NCBI GenBank assembly: GCA_029564115.1
Contig: JAKQQP010000177.1
Coordinates: forward strand, 1-64,000
Direction of reading: 5' to 3'
Origin: Candidatus Rifleibacteriota bacterium
GTDB lineage: Bacteria; Riflebacteria; Ozemobacteria; Ozemobacterales; Ozemobacteraceae
Length of the DNA: 64,000 nucleotides
Numbering within the stretch: position 1 is the first letter of the stretch; every line of letters starts with the position of its first letter. The translations under genes and the position numbers were made by a program. The notes beneath the pieces were generated by a model, which was given only the letters and a program-made list of their open reading frames with translations, did no database searches and was not told the origin of the DNA. This document shows positions 46,910-55,151 of this stretch, piece by piece.

Positions 46910-48451
46910 ATGCGAACAATTAAATTTTCAGCAGCGCTGCTGGCGCTGCTGCTGTTTTTTGTCGTTTCTGCAGATGCTGCAACCAGAATCACTCTGTTGC
47001 ACACCAATGACACGCATTCGCACATGCTTCCCTTCGACAGCAAGCAACATGGCCCCGACAGCGGCGGCATAGTCAGACGAGCCGGCCTGATCGAAAAAAT
47101 ACGCCAGGAAGGGCATGAACCGCTGCTGCTCGATGCCGGTGACATTCTTCAGGGCACCCCGCTCTACAACATCTTTATGGGCGAAGCCTGTTACAGAACC
47201 GCCAGAGCATGTGGCTACGATGCAACTACTCTGGGCAACCACGAACTCGACAACGACCTGGCCAACCTGCAGACGCAGTTGTCAGTCACCGGAATGCGCC
47301 TTCTCTGCTGCAATGTATTCTACCGCGACAGTAACCGCAGCGTTTTTGAGCCATATTACATATTCAAGCGCAATGGCCTGAAAATAGCGGTCATAGGCAG
47401 TATAGGCAACGAGGCCTGGGAAGACATCGACCGCAAAATTCGCGCCCCCATGCATCAGGTCGATCAGACCACAGCAACAGGCGACATTGCGCGGCGAATA
47501 AGGCCTTACGTCGATCTGATAGTGGTTCTGTCGCATGCCGGTCTTGAGTTTGACAAGCAGATGGCGGCCAGCATTTCTGAAATAGATGTTATTCTGGGTG
47601 GTCACACCCACGTAGAACTTCATCAGCCGATACTTGTGAGCAACCTCCCAGAATCCGGGGGCTGGCAGAATGGTCTTAACGGCACAATAGTTGCTCAGAC
47701 CGGTGAATGGGGCCACTTTCTCGGGCGACTCGATCTGACGATAGACACCCAGAAAAAAATCACAGACTGGTCAGGGCAGCTTCTCAAAGTTTCTGCAGAA
47801 TTCGAACACCTGGCGCCACAAAATCTTAAATCCATGGTCGCAGCCTATGAACAAAAACTCAACGACATCATGAACAAGATAGTCGGCGAAGCGGCTGCCG
47901 ACATGGTTTTCCCCAAAGAGCAACGCAAAAAAGAGCTTTTGCCGATGGGCGCGTTCACAGCTATGAGCATGCAAAACACCTCGGCAGCCGATGTCTGCAT
48001 CGTCAATTCAGGGGCTATCCGCACTGATTTAAAAGCTGGTCCAATCACCAGAGGAGCTATCTTCGAGGCTCTGCCTTACGACAACACGGTGGTTACCTTT
48101 ACCATGAGCGGGCTGGCTCTCCAGAAAATGCTTGATTTCGTAGCAGCCAACTTTGGCGACCCCGACGGCTACCAGATTTCGGGGGTTACAGGTATTTTAA
48201 ACAAAAATACCGGCAGAGCCGAAAACGTTCTCGTTGCCGGCAAACCGATTGTTTCTGATGGCAGCTACCGGGTTTCGACCACTTCTTTTATGGCAAACGG
48301 CAACATTGCCGGCGACAAATTGTTTGCCGACATCCAGAAAACCGAAGATTCGGGTATTTTTATGCGCGATGCCGCTCTTGCCTGGCTCGAAAAATTCAAC
48401 AGCATACCTGATTTGCGCAACACCGGCCTGCACCTGGAATGGAAAAACTGA
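46910..48451 (+). CDS. 5'-nucleotidase/UshA family metallophosphatase, exported
   Basis: The 513-residue protein has a signal peptide (1 to about 23, SADAA). The N-terminal metallophosphatase motifs are LLHTNDTHSHM, LDAGDILQGTPLYN, LGNHELDND and GGHTHVELH. The C-terminal substrate-specificity domain has NSGAIRTDLKAGPITRG and LPYDNTVV. It hydrolyses nucleotides or UDP-sugars in the periplasm. It is co-directional with pepD and probably co-transcribed. Its end is 4 bp from the convergent kinase gene. Confidence 0.93.
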   Translation: MRTIKFSAALLALLLFFVVSADAATRITLLHTNDTHSHMLPFDSKQHGPDSGGIVRRAGLIEKIRQEGHEPLLLDAGDILQGTPLYNIFMGEACYRTARACGYDATTLGNHELDNDLANLQTQLSVTGMRLLCCNVFYRDSNRSVFEPYYIFKRNGLKIAVIGSIGNEAWEDIDRKIRAPMHQVDQTTATGDIARRIRPYVDLIVVLSHAGLEFDKQMAASISEIDVILGGHTHVELHQPILVSNLPESGGWQNGLNGTIVAQTGEWGHFLGRLDLTIDTQKKITDWSGQLLKVSAEFEHLAPQNLKSMVAAYEQKLNDIMNKIVGEAAADMVFPKEQRKKELLPMGAFTAMSMQNTSAADVCIVNSGAIRTDLKAGPITRGAIFEALPYDNTVVTFTMSGLALQKMLDFVAANFGDPDGYQISGVTGILNKNTGRAENVLVAGKPIVSDGSYRVSTTSFMANGNIAGDKLFADIQKTEDSGIFMRDAALAWLEKFNSIPDLRNTGLHLEWKN

Positions 48452-48455
48452 AAAC

Positions 48456-49847
48456 TTACCGATAATAAGCGAGATTACCAAGAAAAACTATCAGAGAAGC
48501 CAGCAGAACTGAAACCATACCAAGTCTGAGAAACGCTATCCGGCTCCATTTGCCGTGATAGCGTTTTCCTATACCCCAATAAATGAAGTCTGAGACCATG
48601 ATTCCGGCCAGGCAGGTTACCCCCGAAAAAACAGGCTGCAGGTTCAGGCCGAGAAGATGGTTCGCCGGTAGAAAAACCACGCTGAGACAGAAAGCCCGCA
48701 CCAGAGAATTTCCCTCTCTGATAAAACCCGGAATCAGCTGCCTGCGGCTGACGGCGGCAAGGTTGCCCTCACGTTGAGACCAGCGCCATCTGATGCTGAG
48801 TATGGCAGCAAAACTGACTACATAAGGCACAAAAAAGAGATCGACGGGCATGATACGGTTCAGCAGACTGATATTGGCACCGATGACCCAGCATGCCGAA
48901 ATGGCGAACATATAAAAAATCGGGCGAACACGCAACAGTTCGTCGCGGCTGCCTGGCATTTCGAGAAAAAGATCGAAAATTGAGATCAGAACAGTGCAGA
49001 CAAAAACCGGTATATACCATTCTGGCCCAAGCAGGCTCCACGAAGCATAACCCATGATGGCGACACCAATGATGCCAGAAGTGCCGAGGCGCCCCGAGAT
49101 GTTGCCGAACAGGTAAGTAAATGAAAAAATGATACCGATCGAACAGAGCTGCCCGATTATTTCGGGTATTGGCTTGGTGGTTATTTTCATGATGATGAAC
49201 AGGGTTCCGAACGGTATGATGAGGTTATCCGCGCCGCCAAGAGAAATCGCCTCGAAGCAGGTCACCAGAACGGCTATCAGCAGAGCTGACAAAACGCTTT
49301 CCATGCGGCCCACGGAAGTAAGAAGCAACAGCCCCAGATGCACGATCAAAAAGGTAGACAGCAGAAAAATCACTGAGCCTTCGATACTTTTGTGCTCTTC
49401 TTCGACGCTGTAAACCTTGAAGCCGTATGAAACACCGATAATAGCGGCCAGGGCATCAGACACCGAGAGTACCATTATTGAAATCAGGTAAAAATCAGGC
49501 TTCTCAAAATAACTTGTGGCGGCGAAAGTCAAATAAATCGCCACCGGGTGCAGAATATCGCCACTCGACCTGCGCTTGATCCCGTGAACAGACTGCAACA
49601 TACCCATCTTGCGGGTGCCGGCCATGAGAGTGACGAAAGCCACGCACAGGGCGAGGACCGTCCAGTGCGATTTAAAAACATAGGCGAAGCACAAAGAAAC
49701 AATGCCGCCGGTCAAGTGCACGAATTTTCGAGTGGCTTCCTGCGAACAGGCGTTAAAACCCCTCAACAGTTCGCCGGTTCCGACCAGGGTCAGAAAAATC
49801 GCGGCGACGATCAGTGCTGATCCAATTTCTGCATCCCAGGGGACCAT
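48456..49847 (-). CDS. Phytol/dolichol kinase-like membrane protein with extra C-terminal membrane domain
   Basis: The 463-residue polytopic protein (about 12-14 helices). The first 230 residues match the CTP-dependent polyprenol/phytol kinase family: ATRKFVHLTGG, SVSDALAAIIGVSYG, EEHKSIEGSVIFLLSTF, and SLGGADNLIIPFGTLF. The second half is a further set of helices (about 250-460) that I cannot assign. Family members phosphorylate phytol, dolichol or diacylglycerol. The likely role is isoprenoid or lipid phosphorylation at the inner membrane; the substrate is unknown. Confidence 0.78.
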   Translation of the reverse strand: MVPWDAEIGSALIVAAIFLTLVGTGELLRGFNACSQEATRKFVHLTGGIVSLCFAYVFKSHWTVLALCVAFVTLMAGTRKMGMLQSVHGIKRRSSGDILHPVAIYLTFAATSYFEKPDFYLISIMVLSVSDALAAIIGVSYGFKVYSVEEEHKSIEGSVIFLLSTFLIVHLGLLLLTSVGRMESVLSALLIAVLVTCFEAISLGGADNLIIPFGTLFIIMKITTKPIPEIIGQLCSIGIIFSFTYLFGNISGRLGTSGIIGVAIMGYASWSLLGPEWYIPVFVCTVLISIFDLFLEMPGSRDELLRVRPIFYMFAISACWVIGANISLLNRIMPVDLFFVPYVVSFAAILSIRWRWSQREGNLAAVSRRQLIPGFIREGNSLVRAFCLSVVFLPANHLLGLNLQPVFSGVTCLAGIMVSDFIYWGIGKRYHGKWSRIAFLRLGMVSVLLASLIVFLGNLAYYR

Positions 49848-50000
49848 CTATAAACCGCTCCAATAAGATCCAATATGGTAGCCACCTGAATTTTATACGC
49901 GTCCGCTCGCAATTGCAAGCACATGTCGCAGCAGATGCCATGCAAAAAAATATTTTGCATTTATTTTCAAAATTAAGCTTGAGCGGTCGTAAATCTTGTG

Positions 50001-50009
50001 TGATATAAT
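50001..50009 (+). promoter_or_regulatory. Extended -10 element placed for a leaderless transcript
   Basis: TGATATAAT (TATAAT at 50004-50009) ends 6 bp before the ATG at 50016. There is no ribosome binding site before that ATG. Transcription would be expected to start at or within a base or two of the ATG. Confidence 0.5.
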
Positions 50010-50015
50010 GCGACT

Positions 50016-51626
50016 ATGAAAGTCATGATGTACATTTTAAGAGGGTTATTCATACTTGGGTTGATGCTGCCAACCTTCGTTGCCGCTCAGTCGACGGGCG
50101 CAGAAGCCATCTCACGAAACGACGACATGAACGCTCTGGTTGTCACGTTTTCTCCACCATTCGCCGGCAGCCTTAACCGCTCAGAAAAACTGTTCCAGGC
50201 GCTTATCGAAACAATGCAGGAAAAGCCGGGCGATCTGGCCGGCAAAATCAACTCGGTCGGCGCCATCTGGTCTGCAAGCCAAAACTTGAACGGCGTGCAG
50301 TTCGCGCTGTTTTACCCTGGTGACAGCGCGGCAGCAACAGATATCTGCCGTTCAATGCTCACCGGTCTCGCCGGCAGAATACCAGAAATACAGGCAATCA
50401 GCAGCAGCAAAGACTTCAGCCATTACCTGCACAGCATCTGTCAGTGTCATTGCTCTTTCGCCGCCACCGAAGCAAACCCTGTCTCAGTTTATGCCACAGG
50501 GCTTTCGTCTGAATCATACGACCTTCTGAAACTTGAAACAGGGCTTTTTTCTTCTCTTTATGACAGAGGGCGCAGTAAACAAAAGTTGCCTGCCGTCATT
50601 CCTGAAACACCGGCAACCGCCTACGAAGTCTTCTCATGGAACCGGTTCACGGCAGAAACGTTTTTTTCGGCCAAATTTATCGGTGAAGCATTCATCAAAG
50701 AAATGCATGAAATAGAAGGCTGCAGTTACGAAATATTCAATTGTGATGGCGGAATTCAGGTAGCGCTGTTGACAAGCGGCTCCGAAGAAAAGCTTTTTCA
50801 CGCTCATAATAAACTCAGGCAATTTGCGCGTTTGAGCTTTCCTAAGAACCGCAACGAAGCCTGGAAGGCTTTTTCTGATCGACTTAAAAATATCATTAAC
50901 GACGACGAGCGCGACCTCACCAAGAAAAACCTTTTCGCAGCATGGGTAAAACACTGGAGCGGCAACTTTACAGATCTCGCGAACAATCCCGGATTCGTCG
51001 CTCCAACAGCCAGACACAGCGGCGTCAGCCAGCCCGAACCCTGGAACCACAAACTGAGTTTTTCAAAAAATATTCACCCGAGATTCTGCGCCAGCAGCTA
51101 TTCCGAAAATAACGATACTGTCGATATTTCTCTCGGGTTTTCCGGCGAAAAAGACATCATCGACCTCATTGAACAAATACTCGACAGCGAGCGCAACACT
51201 TCTTTCCCGATGAATATAGATCGCCGGGTTCCCGACAGGCTTTCACTGAGCTTTCATTGTAAACCCGGGCAGGTTGTTGATTGCGTCTCCAGGTTGCGCC
51301 TGGTAATTTCAGGTGGTCTTTTCGAAAACGGTATAGAGCAAAGACTTGCCAGCCTGCTCAAAGTCGGTATCGCCGCAAACGGCAATATGCCGCCATTCGA
51401 ATTACGGGGGCTTTTACAGCAGGGCTGGCCACCAGTTACAGACGAGCACGAATGGCAGATGGTCACAGCCTCTGACCTGCCAGCGCTCCTGCTGTTTTCG
51501 ACCAGCGACAACAAAGCTTTAAAGCGTCGATGGGCTATTGCCATCTCTACCAGCCGCGGTAAAACAGAAATTCTCTCTCTGTTGGCATTGCAAAACATGG
51601 CTCTCAGAGACATAAATCTTTTTTAA
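50016..51626 (+). CDS. Secreted protein of unknown function, possible inactive M16-like fold
   Basis: The 536-residue protein has a signal peptide (about 1-24, TFVAAQ). The rest has two similarly organised halves rich in alternating strands and helices. The C-terminal end (WQMVTASDLPALLLFSTSDNK, then WAIAISTSRGK) reminded me of M16 peptidase-like proteins, but no HxxEH metal motif exists anywhere. I do not claim a family. Several Cys (ICQCHCSF, EGCSYEIFNC) may form disulfides. It stands alone, 100 bp before the GAF sensor gene. Confidence 0.6.
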   Translation: MKVMMYILRGLFILGLMLPTFVAAQSTGAEAISRNDDMNALVVTFSPPFAGSLNRSEKLFQALIETMQEKPGDLAGKINSVGAIWSASQNLNGVQFALFYPGDSAAATDICRSMLTGLAGRIPEIQAISSSKDFSHYLHSICQCHCSFAATEANPVSVYATGLSSESYDLLKLETGLFSSLYDRGRSKQKLPAVIPETPATAYEVFSWNRFTAETFFSAKFIGEAFIKEMHEIEGCSYEIFNCDGGIQVALLTSGSEEKLFHAHNKLRQFARLSFPKNRNEAWKAFSDRLKNIINDDERDLTKKNLFAAWVKHWSGNFTDLANNPGFVAPTARHSGVSQPEPWNHKLSFSKNIHPRFCASSYSENNDTVDISLGFSGEKDIIDLIEQILDSERNTSFPMNIDRRVPDRLSLSFHCKPGQVVDCVSRLRLVISGGLFENGIEQRLASLLKVGIAANGNMPPFELRGLLQQGWPPVTDEHEWQMVTASDLPALLLFSTSDNKALKRRWAIAISTSRGKTEILSLLALQNMALRDINLF

Positions 51627-51726
51627 CCATCCTTCAAGCTTCCAAAGCAGTTTTTATCTTAATTTTTCTCCTGAAAATGCCGATATATGGCCTGAACTAC
51701 GATATCGCCAATGTTCGGGAGAAAAT

Positions 51727-54165
51727 ATGTCTGCTAACCGCTCAGGAATAAGAGAACTGCAAATAGCCCGCGGCCTGATAACTTTGCGCTGGGCAAGTAT
51801 TCCGTTGTTTTTCGGTTTCAGCCTTTTCAGCCTCCGCGGACTGGGCATGAGTTTTCAGATCGAGCCCATCTATATTCTCTGCTGTATCCTCGCAGTTCTT
51901 AATGTTTACTTCACCCTGCATTTTTCTTTGCTGTCGCGCCAGATGTCGATAAACCACGGTATCGCCACCTTGAAAAAGCTTATGATCCTGGTTGTCTCTC
52001 GACTATTTTCAGACATACGCAGCAACGGCCTCAAGGGCATACTTGCCCTGCCGCTGACAATTTCTAAAATCGCTGCGATTATTTATCTGATGCTTCTCGA
52101 AACCCTAAAAGATCTTTCTTTCAACCCCTTTTCAATCAATAATGTCATGCACACCCAGGTAATCAGCGATCTAATCATTATCCTGATGCTGACGAGATAT
52201 ACGGGGTCTTCCGAAAGCCCGCTCTTTTTTCTGAGCGTCATACCGATAACTATTGCCGGCGCTGTAATGGGTCTGCAAACAGGTGCAGCATATTCAGCCA
52301 TTGCTACTTCGGCCTGGCTGATTACCGGTCTGCTGGTCAAATACCAGTTCATACCCCACATCAAATTCTATCCGCCAGTTTTTGGCGATCTCAGTCAGTG
52401 CACAGGGTGGCTCTACTCGAATTCTGCAGTTGTAGGCACCGGTCTTTTCGCTACGGCATTTCTGGCGCACAGGCTGACAACGGTATTCAAGGAACGCATA
52501 TTCTTTCTCAATGATATGCTTTACAAAAGCAATTCAAGAGCCATTGCTTCAAACTTTGCTGCAGAACAGGGTTCACACGCCTGGGTCATAACAGACGTCG
52601 AAGGCAATGTGGAAAAAGTAAAAATCGACCGCAACAACTTTTTTCCCTGCGATCTGGCTGGCAAAAACATTTTCACAGCCTTCCCGGAACTCGAACAATA
52701 CGGCATGAGCTATGTTGTGCAAGCAGTTCTGACCAGCGGCAGCAAAAGAATCCTCGAAAAAATCAAGATTTCCTCCCCGGAAGGGACTGAACACATTTTC
52801 AATGCCAGAATCTCATGCTTCAGAGACTGCGATGAAAAACAAAAAATTCTGATTATTTTTGAGGAACGCACTGAAGAACTTTTTCTAAAAGGCAAAGTGG
52901 AAAGCCTGACAAGTGAACTGTCTGAAAAAACAAGCGGTCTGGAACAAGTCAGCCTTGAAAACAGGGAAAATTTGAGGGCATTCGAAGAAATGAAAGCGTC
53001 CGCCTCCGAAAAAGCCTCCGAAATAGAACTTCTTTCTCAGAGACTGCAGGATGCCAAAAATGACAATACGAACAAAAGCAATCAGATAAACAGCCTCATC
53101 TCACAACTGGCGACCTTCAAGTCAACCAACGACCAGTTGTCAGCCGAAGTTGACTACAAACAGATGCTGCTCGATGAAGTCGCTGAACTTATGAACTCAT
53201 GCAGCGAAATAGAACACCTGACCACTCTTATCGAAAAACGCACGCGTGATCTTTTCAACCTTGACAATACCTGTCTGCATATTTTTAAAACAGAAGACGA
53301 CGAGCACCGCAAGGGCGAAATCCTCGACATTCGCAAAGCTTCGCCCCGTCTGCTCGATATTCCGAGAAACAACCCCGCGATACTCGATCCGGCATTGCAG
53401 GAAGGGCGCCCGGTTGTTATCAACGCCCAGATCACACCAGACAAATCTGCTTCACTGGCCATAAGCAACGGGCATATGCAAAGACTCGTGGCTTATATTC
53501 CAGTCAGACATCAAAATAAAGTGCTCGGCATAATGATGATAGAAAAATTCGGCTATGAAGACAATCCCGAACTGGTAATCAATATGCTCAGCTACTACCT
53601 GAAACACTCCGCCTCAGCAATTAAACATGCCATTACCAACCGGGATTCGCGTGAAACCAGCAAAAATCTGTATAACAGCATCGGCCAGTTAAAAACTCAG
53701 CTTGAAAGCATCAAGACAATAACTTTCAGCCGGCCTGAAGATGAAGAAACTCCCTTCGCAAGGATTTTAAACGAACTCGGCCGCATAGTTGTCATAAAAG
53801 ACGCCGTTCTCATAAGAATCAACAATGATGAAAGTATCGATATCTGCAGCAGAATAGATCGCTCCAGACAACTGAATATCAGCGATGCCGAACTCGAAAT
53901 TCTCGCACTGCTCAAGGCAAATCCCTGCAATAAAATAACTGCCGAAAACACCGACCCTGACGGCAACTGTATCGCCTACCCGCTACTTCACAAGTCAAGA
54001 CTTCTTGGGGTACTCTTTGTTTATTACGATAACGAATCAGGTACACCTGAAGAGGCGCTGCTCGACTTTTGCGTCAAAATGCTGAACGACCATTTCACTC
54101 TCTACGTCATGAACGAAGAACGTGAAATATGGGAAAGTTTTTACCGTGAAACCCTCTCGGCCTGA
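51727..54165 (+). CDS. Membrane sensor with PAS-like, coiled-coil and two GAF-like domains, no output domain
   Basis: The 812-residue protein has about 7 hydrophobic helices in residues 20-275 and a PAS-like region at about 290-395. A coiled coil of about 100 residues follows (TSELSEKTSGLEQVSLENRE onwards). Two GAF-like domains occupy about 500-640 (ending VAYIPVRHQNKVLGIMMIEKF) and 650-805 (AYPLLHKSRLLGVLFVYYD). No kinase, GGDEF, HD-GYP or DNA-binding domain follows; it stops right after GAF2. GGGAGAAAAT precedes the ATG. It probably signals through a partner protein. Confidence 0.78.
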   Translation: MSANRSGIRELQIARGLITLRWASIPLFFGFSLFSLRGLGMSFQIEPIYILCCILAVLNVYFTLHFSLLSRQMSINHGIATLKKLMILVVSRLFSDIRSNGLKGILALPLTISKIAAIIYLMLLETLKDLSFNPFSINNVMHTQVISDLIIILMLTRYTGSSESPLFFLSVIPITIAGAVMGLQTGAAYSAIATSAWLITGLLVKYQFIPHIKFYPPVFGDLSQCTGWLYSNSAVVGTGLFATAFLAHRLTTVFKERIFFLNDMLYKSNSRAIASNFAAEQGSHAWVITDVEGNVEKVKIDRNNFFPCDLAGKNIFTAFPELEQYGMSYVVQAVLTSGSKRILEKIKISSPEGTEHIFNARISCFRDCDEKQKILIIFEERTEELFLKGKVESLTSELSEKTSGLEQVSLENRENLRAFEEMKASASEKASEIELLSQRLQDAKNDNTNKSNQINSLISQLATFKSTNDQLSAEVDYKQMLLDEVAELMNSCSEIEHLTTLIEKRTRDLFNLDNTCLHIFKTEDDEHRKGEILDIRKASPRLLDIPRNNPAILDPALQEGRPVVINAQITPDKSASLAISNGHMQRLVAYIPVRHQNKVLGIMMIEKFGYEDNPELVINMLSYYLKHSASAIKHAITNRDSRETSKNLYNSIGQLKTQLESIKTITFSRPEDEETPFARILNELGRIVVIKDAVLIRINNDESIDICSRIDRSRQLNISDAELEILALLKANPCNKITAENTDPDGNCIAYPLLHKSRLLGVLFVYYDNESGTPEEALLDFCVKMLNDHFTLYVMNEEREIWESFYRETLSA

Positions 54166-54473
54166 CCCTTTAAATTCTCTCGAGACCATCGTTAACCGTA
54201 AGATTTAAACAAGCTTATCGGTTCTGCAGCCCAATTTATCGGTCGGAGCGTTTTTTATACCACAGTTATTAATAACACCGCCGCCTTTGTCAGCCGATAG
54301 AACGGACTGCAGTATTTTTCTTGTTTTTCCCGCGACGAATGAAGCCATCGAAAGAACCTGACGAGCACATAATGCAGCAATTAATTCATCTTTGTTATTT
54401 ATGCAGTTAAAATAAAACCCGTTGTAGGAATTTTTTGATAAAACCCCGATGTTTAAACGCTTAAAACAGAAAG

Positions 54474-54501
54474 AGTACATTATTTTGTGAAATAATGTAC
54501 T
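54474..54501. repeat. Perfect 12-bp inverted repeat
   Basis: AGTACATTATTT (54474-54485) and AAATAATGTACT (54490-54501) flank a 4-base centre TGTG, followed by a T-run. The stem is AT-rich, so an operator is as likely as a terminator. It ends 7 bp before the -35 element of the hydrogenase promoter. Confidence 0.75.
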
Positions 54502-54507
54502 TTTTGC

Positions 54508-54536
54508 TTGATAATTTTGTCACAATCCAATAGACT
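54508..54536 (+). promoter_or_regulatory. Hydrogenase promoter with overlapping Rex-like site
   Basis: TTGATA (54508-54513) and TAGACT (54531-54536) are 17 bp apart. The 18-bp sequence 54508-54525, TTGATAATTTTGTCACAA, resembles the Rex operator TTGTGAA-N4-TTCACAA, matching best in its right half. It would cover the -35 box. Rex represses redox genes until NADH rises. No rex gene is in the window. Confidence 0.4.
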
Positions 54537-54621
54537 TGCCTCAGCGATATAAAGGTTTTCAGTCTGCTTGCTGAAAGCCTAAAAACTGCCAGAAAAACTG
54601 GCGGAACCAAGGAGATTCAAG

Positions 54622-55140
54622 ATGTCCTGTCCAATCACATCAAAAGCCGAACTGGCTAAGCTTTCGCCCGAGAAGGCAGAGGAACTGGATGCCTATCTGA
54701 CCAGCCTTCCCCTGACCGAAGACCGGGAAAAGAATCGCGGTTTCCTGATTCAATCGTTGCACAAAGCACAGGAAATCTTCACCTACCTGCCCAGCGTTGT
54801 CCAGATGCATGTAGCCAACCGTCTGGGTCTGCACCTTGCCGAAGTCTACGGAGTTATCAGTTTTTATTCATATTTTACTGATAAACCGGTTGGCAGATAT
54901 AAGGTCAATATCTGCACCGGTACAGCCTGCTTCGTTAAAGGCGCTGACAAACTGGTTGAAGAATTTCAGCGCTACCTCGGCATCAAGCTGGGCGAAACCG
55001 GCATCGACGGCAAGTTTTCTTTGACCGGCCTCAGATGCGTGGGTGCCTGCTCGATGGCTCCTGTTGTAATGGTAAACGATAGAGTTTATGGCAACGTTAC
55101 AACCAAGATGGTTCCCGAAATCATTAGCGATTGCAAGTAA
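54622..55140 (+). CDS. hydC: [FeFe] hydrogenase subunit HydC (NuoE-like, 2Fe-2S)
   Basis: The 172-residue thioredoxin-like ferredoxin carries Cys98, Cys103, Cys139 and Cys143 (ICTGTACFVKG and RCVGACSMAPV), the NuoE/HydC [2Fe-2S] ligand pattern. It also has the family segment YLPSVVQMHVANRLGL. It is the small electron-transfer subunit of NAD(P)-linked, often electron-bifurcating, hydrogenases. AAGGAG precedes the start by 7 bp. It is first of three genes with hydB and hydA. Confidence 0.94.
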   Translation: MSCPITSKAELAKLSPEKAEELDAYLTSLPLTEDREKNRGFLIQSLHKAQEIFTYLPSVVQMHVANRLGLHLAEVYGVISFYSYFTDKPVGRYKVNICTGTACFVKGADKLVEEFQRYLGIKLGETGIDGKFSLTGLRCVGACSMAPVVMVNDRVYGNVTTKMVPEIISDCK

Positions 55141-55151
55141 AGGAATTTGAG

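Larger units (their letters stand above)
54166..54621. other. Intergenic region before the hydrogenase operon
   Basis: 456 bp with no convincing gene. The first 300 bp hold nothing I recognise; a minus-strand frame of 91 codons has no ribosome binding site and starts inside a hairpin. The last 150 bp carry a 12-bp inverted repeat, a promoter-like element and two small leader hairpins (about 54553-54578 and 54587-54604). Confidence 0.6.

Noticed and set aside
54205..54480. Minus-strand open frame of 91 codons
   Set aside because: No ribosome binding site, starts inside the 12-bp inverted repeat, no recognisable sequence; kept only as part of the intergenic note.
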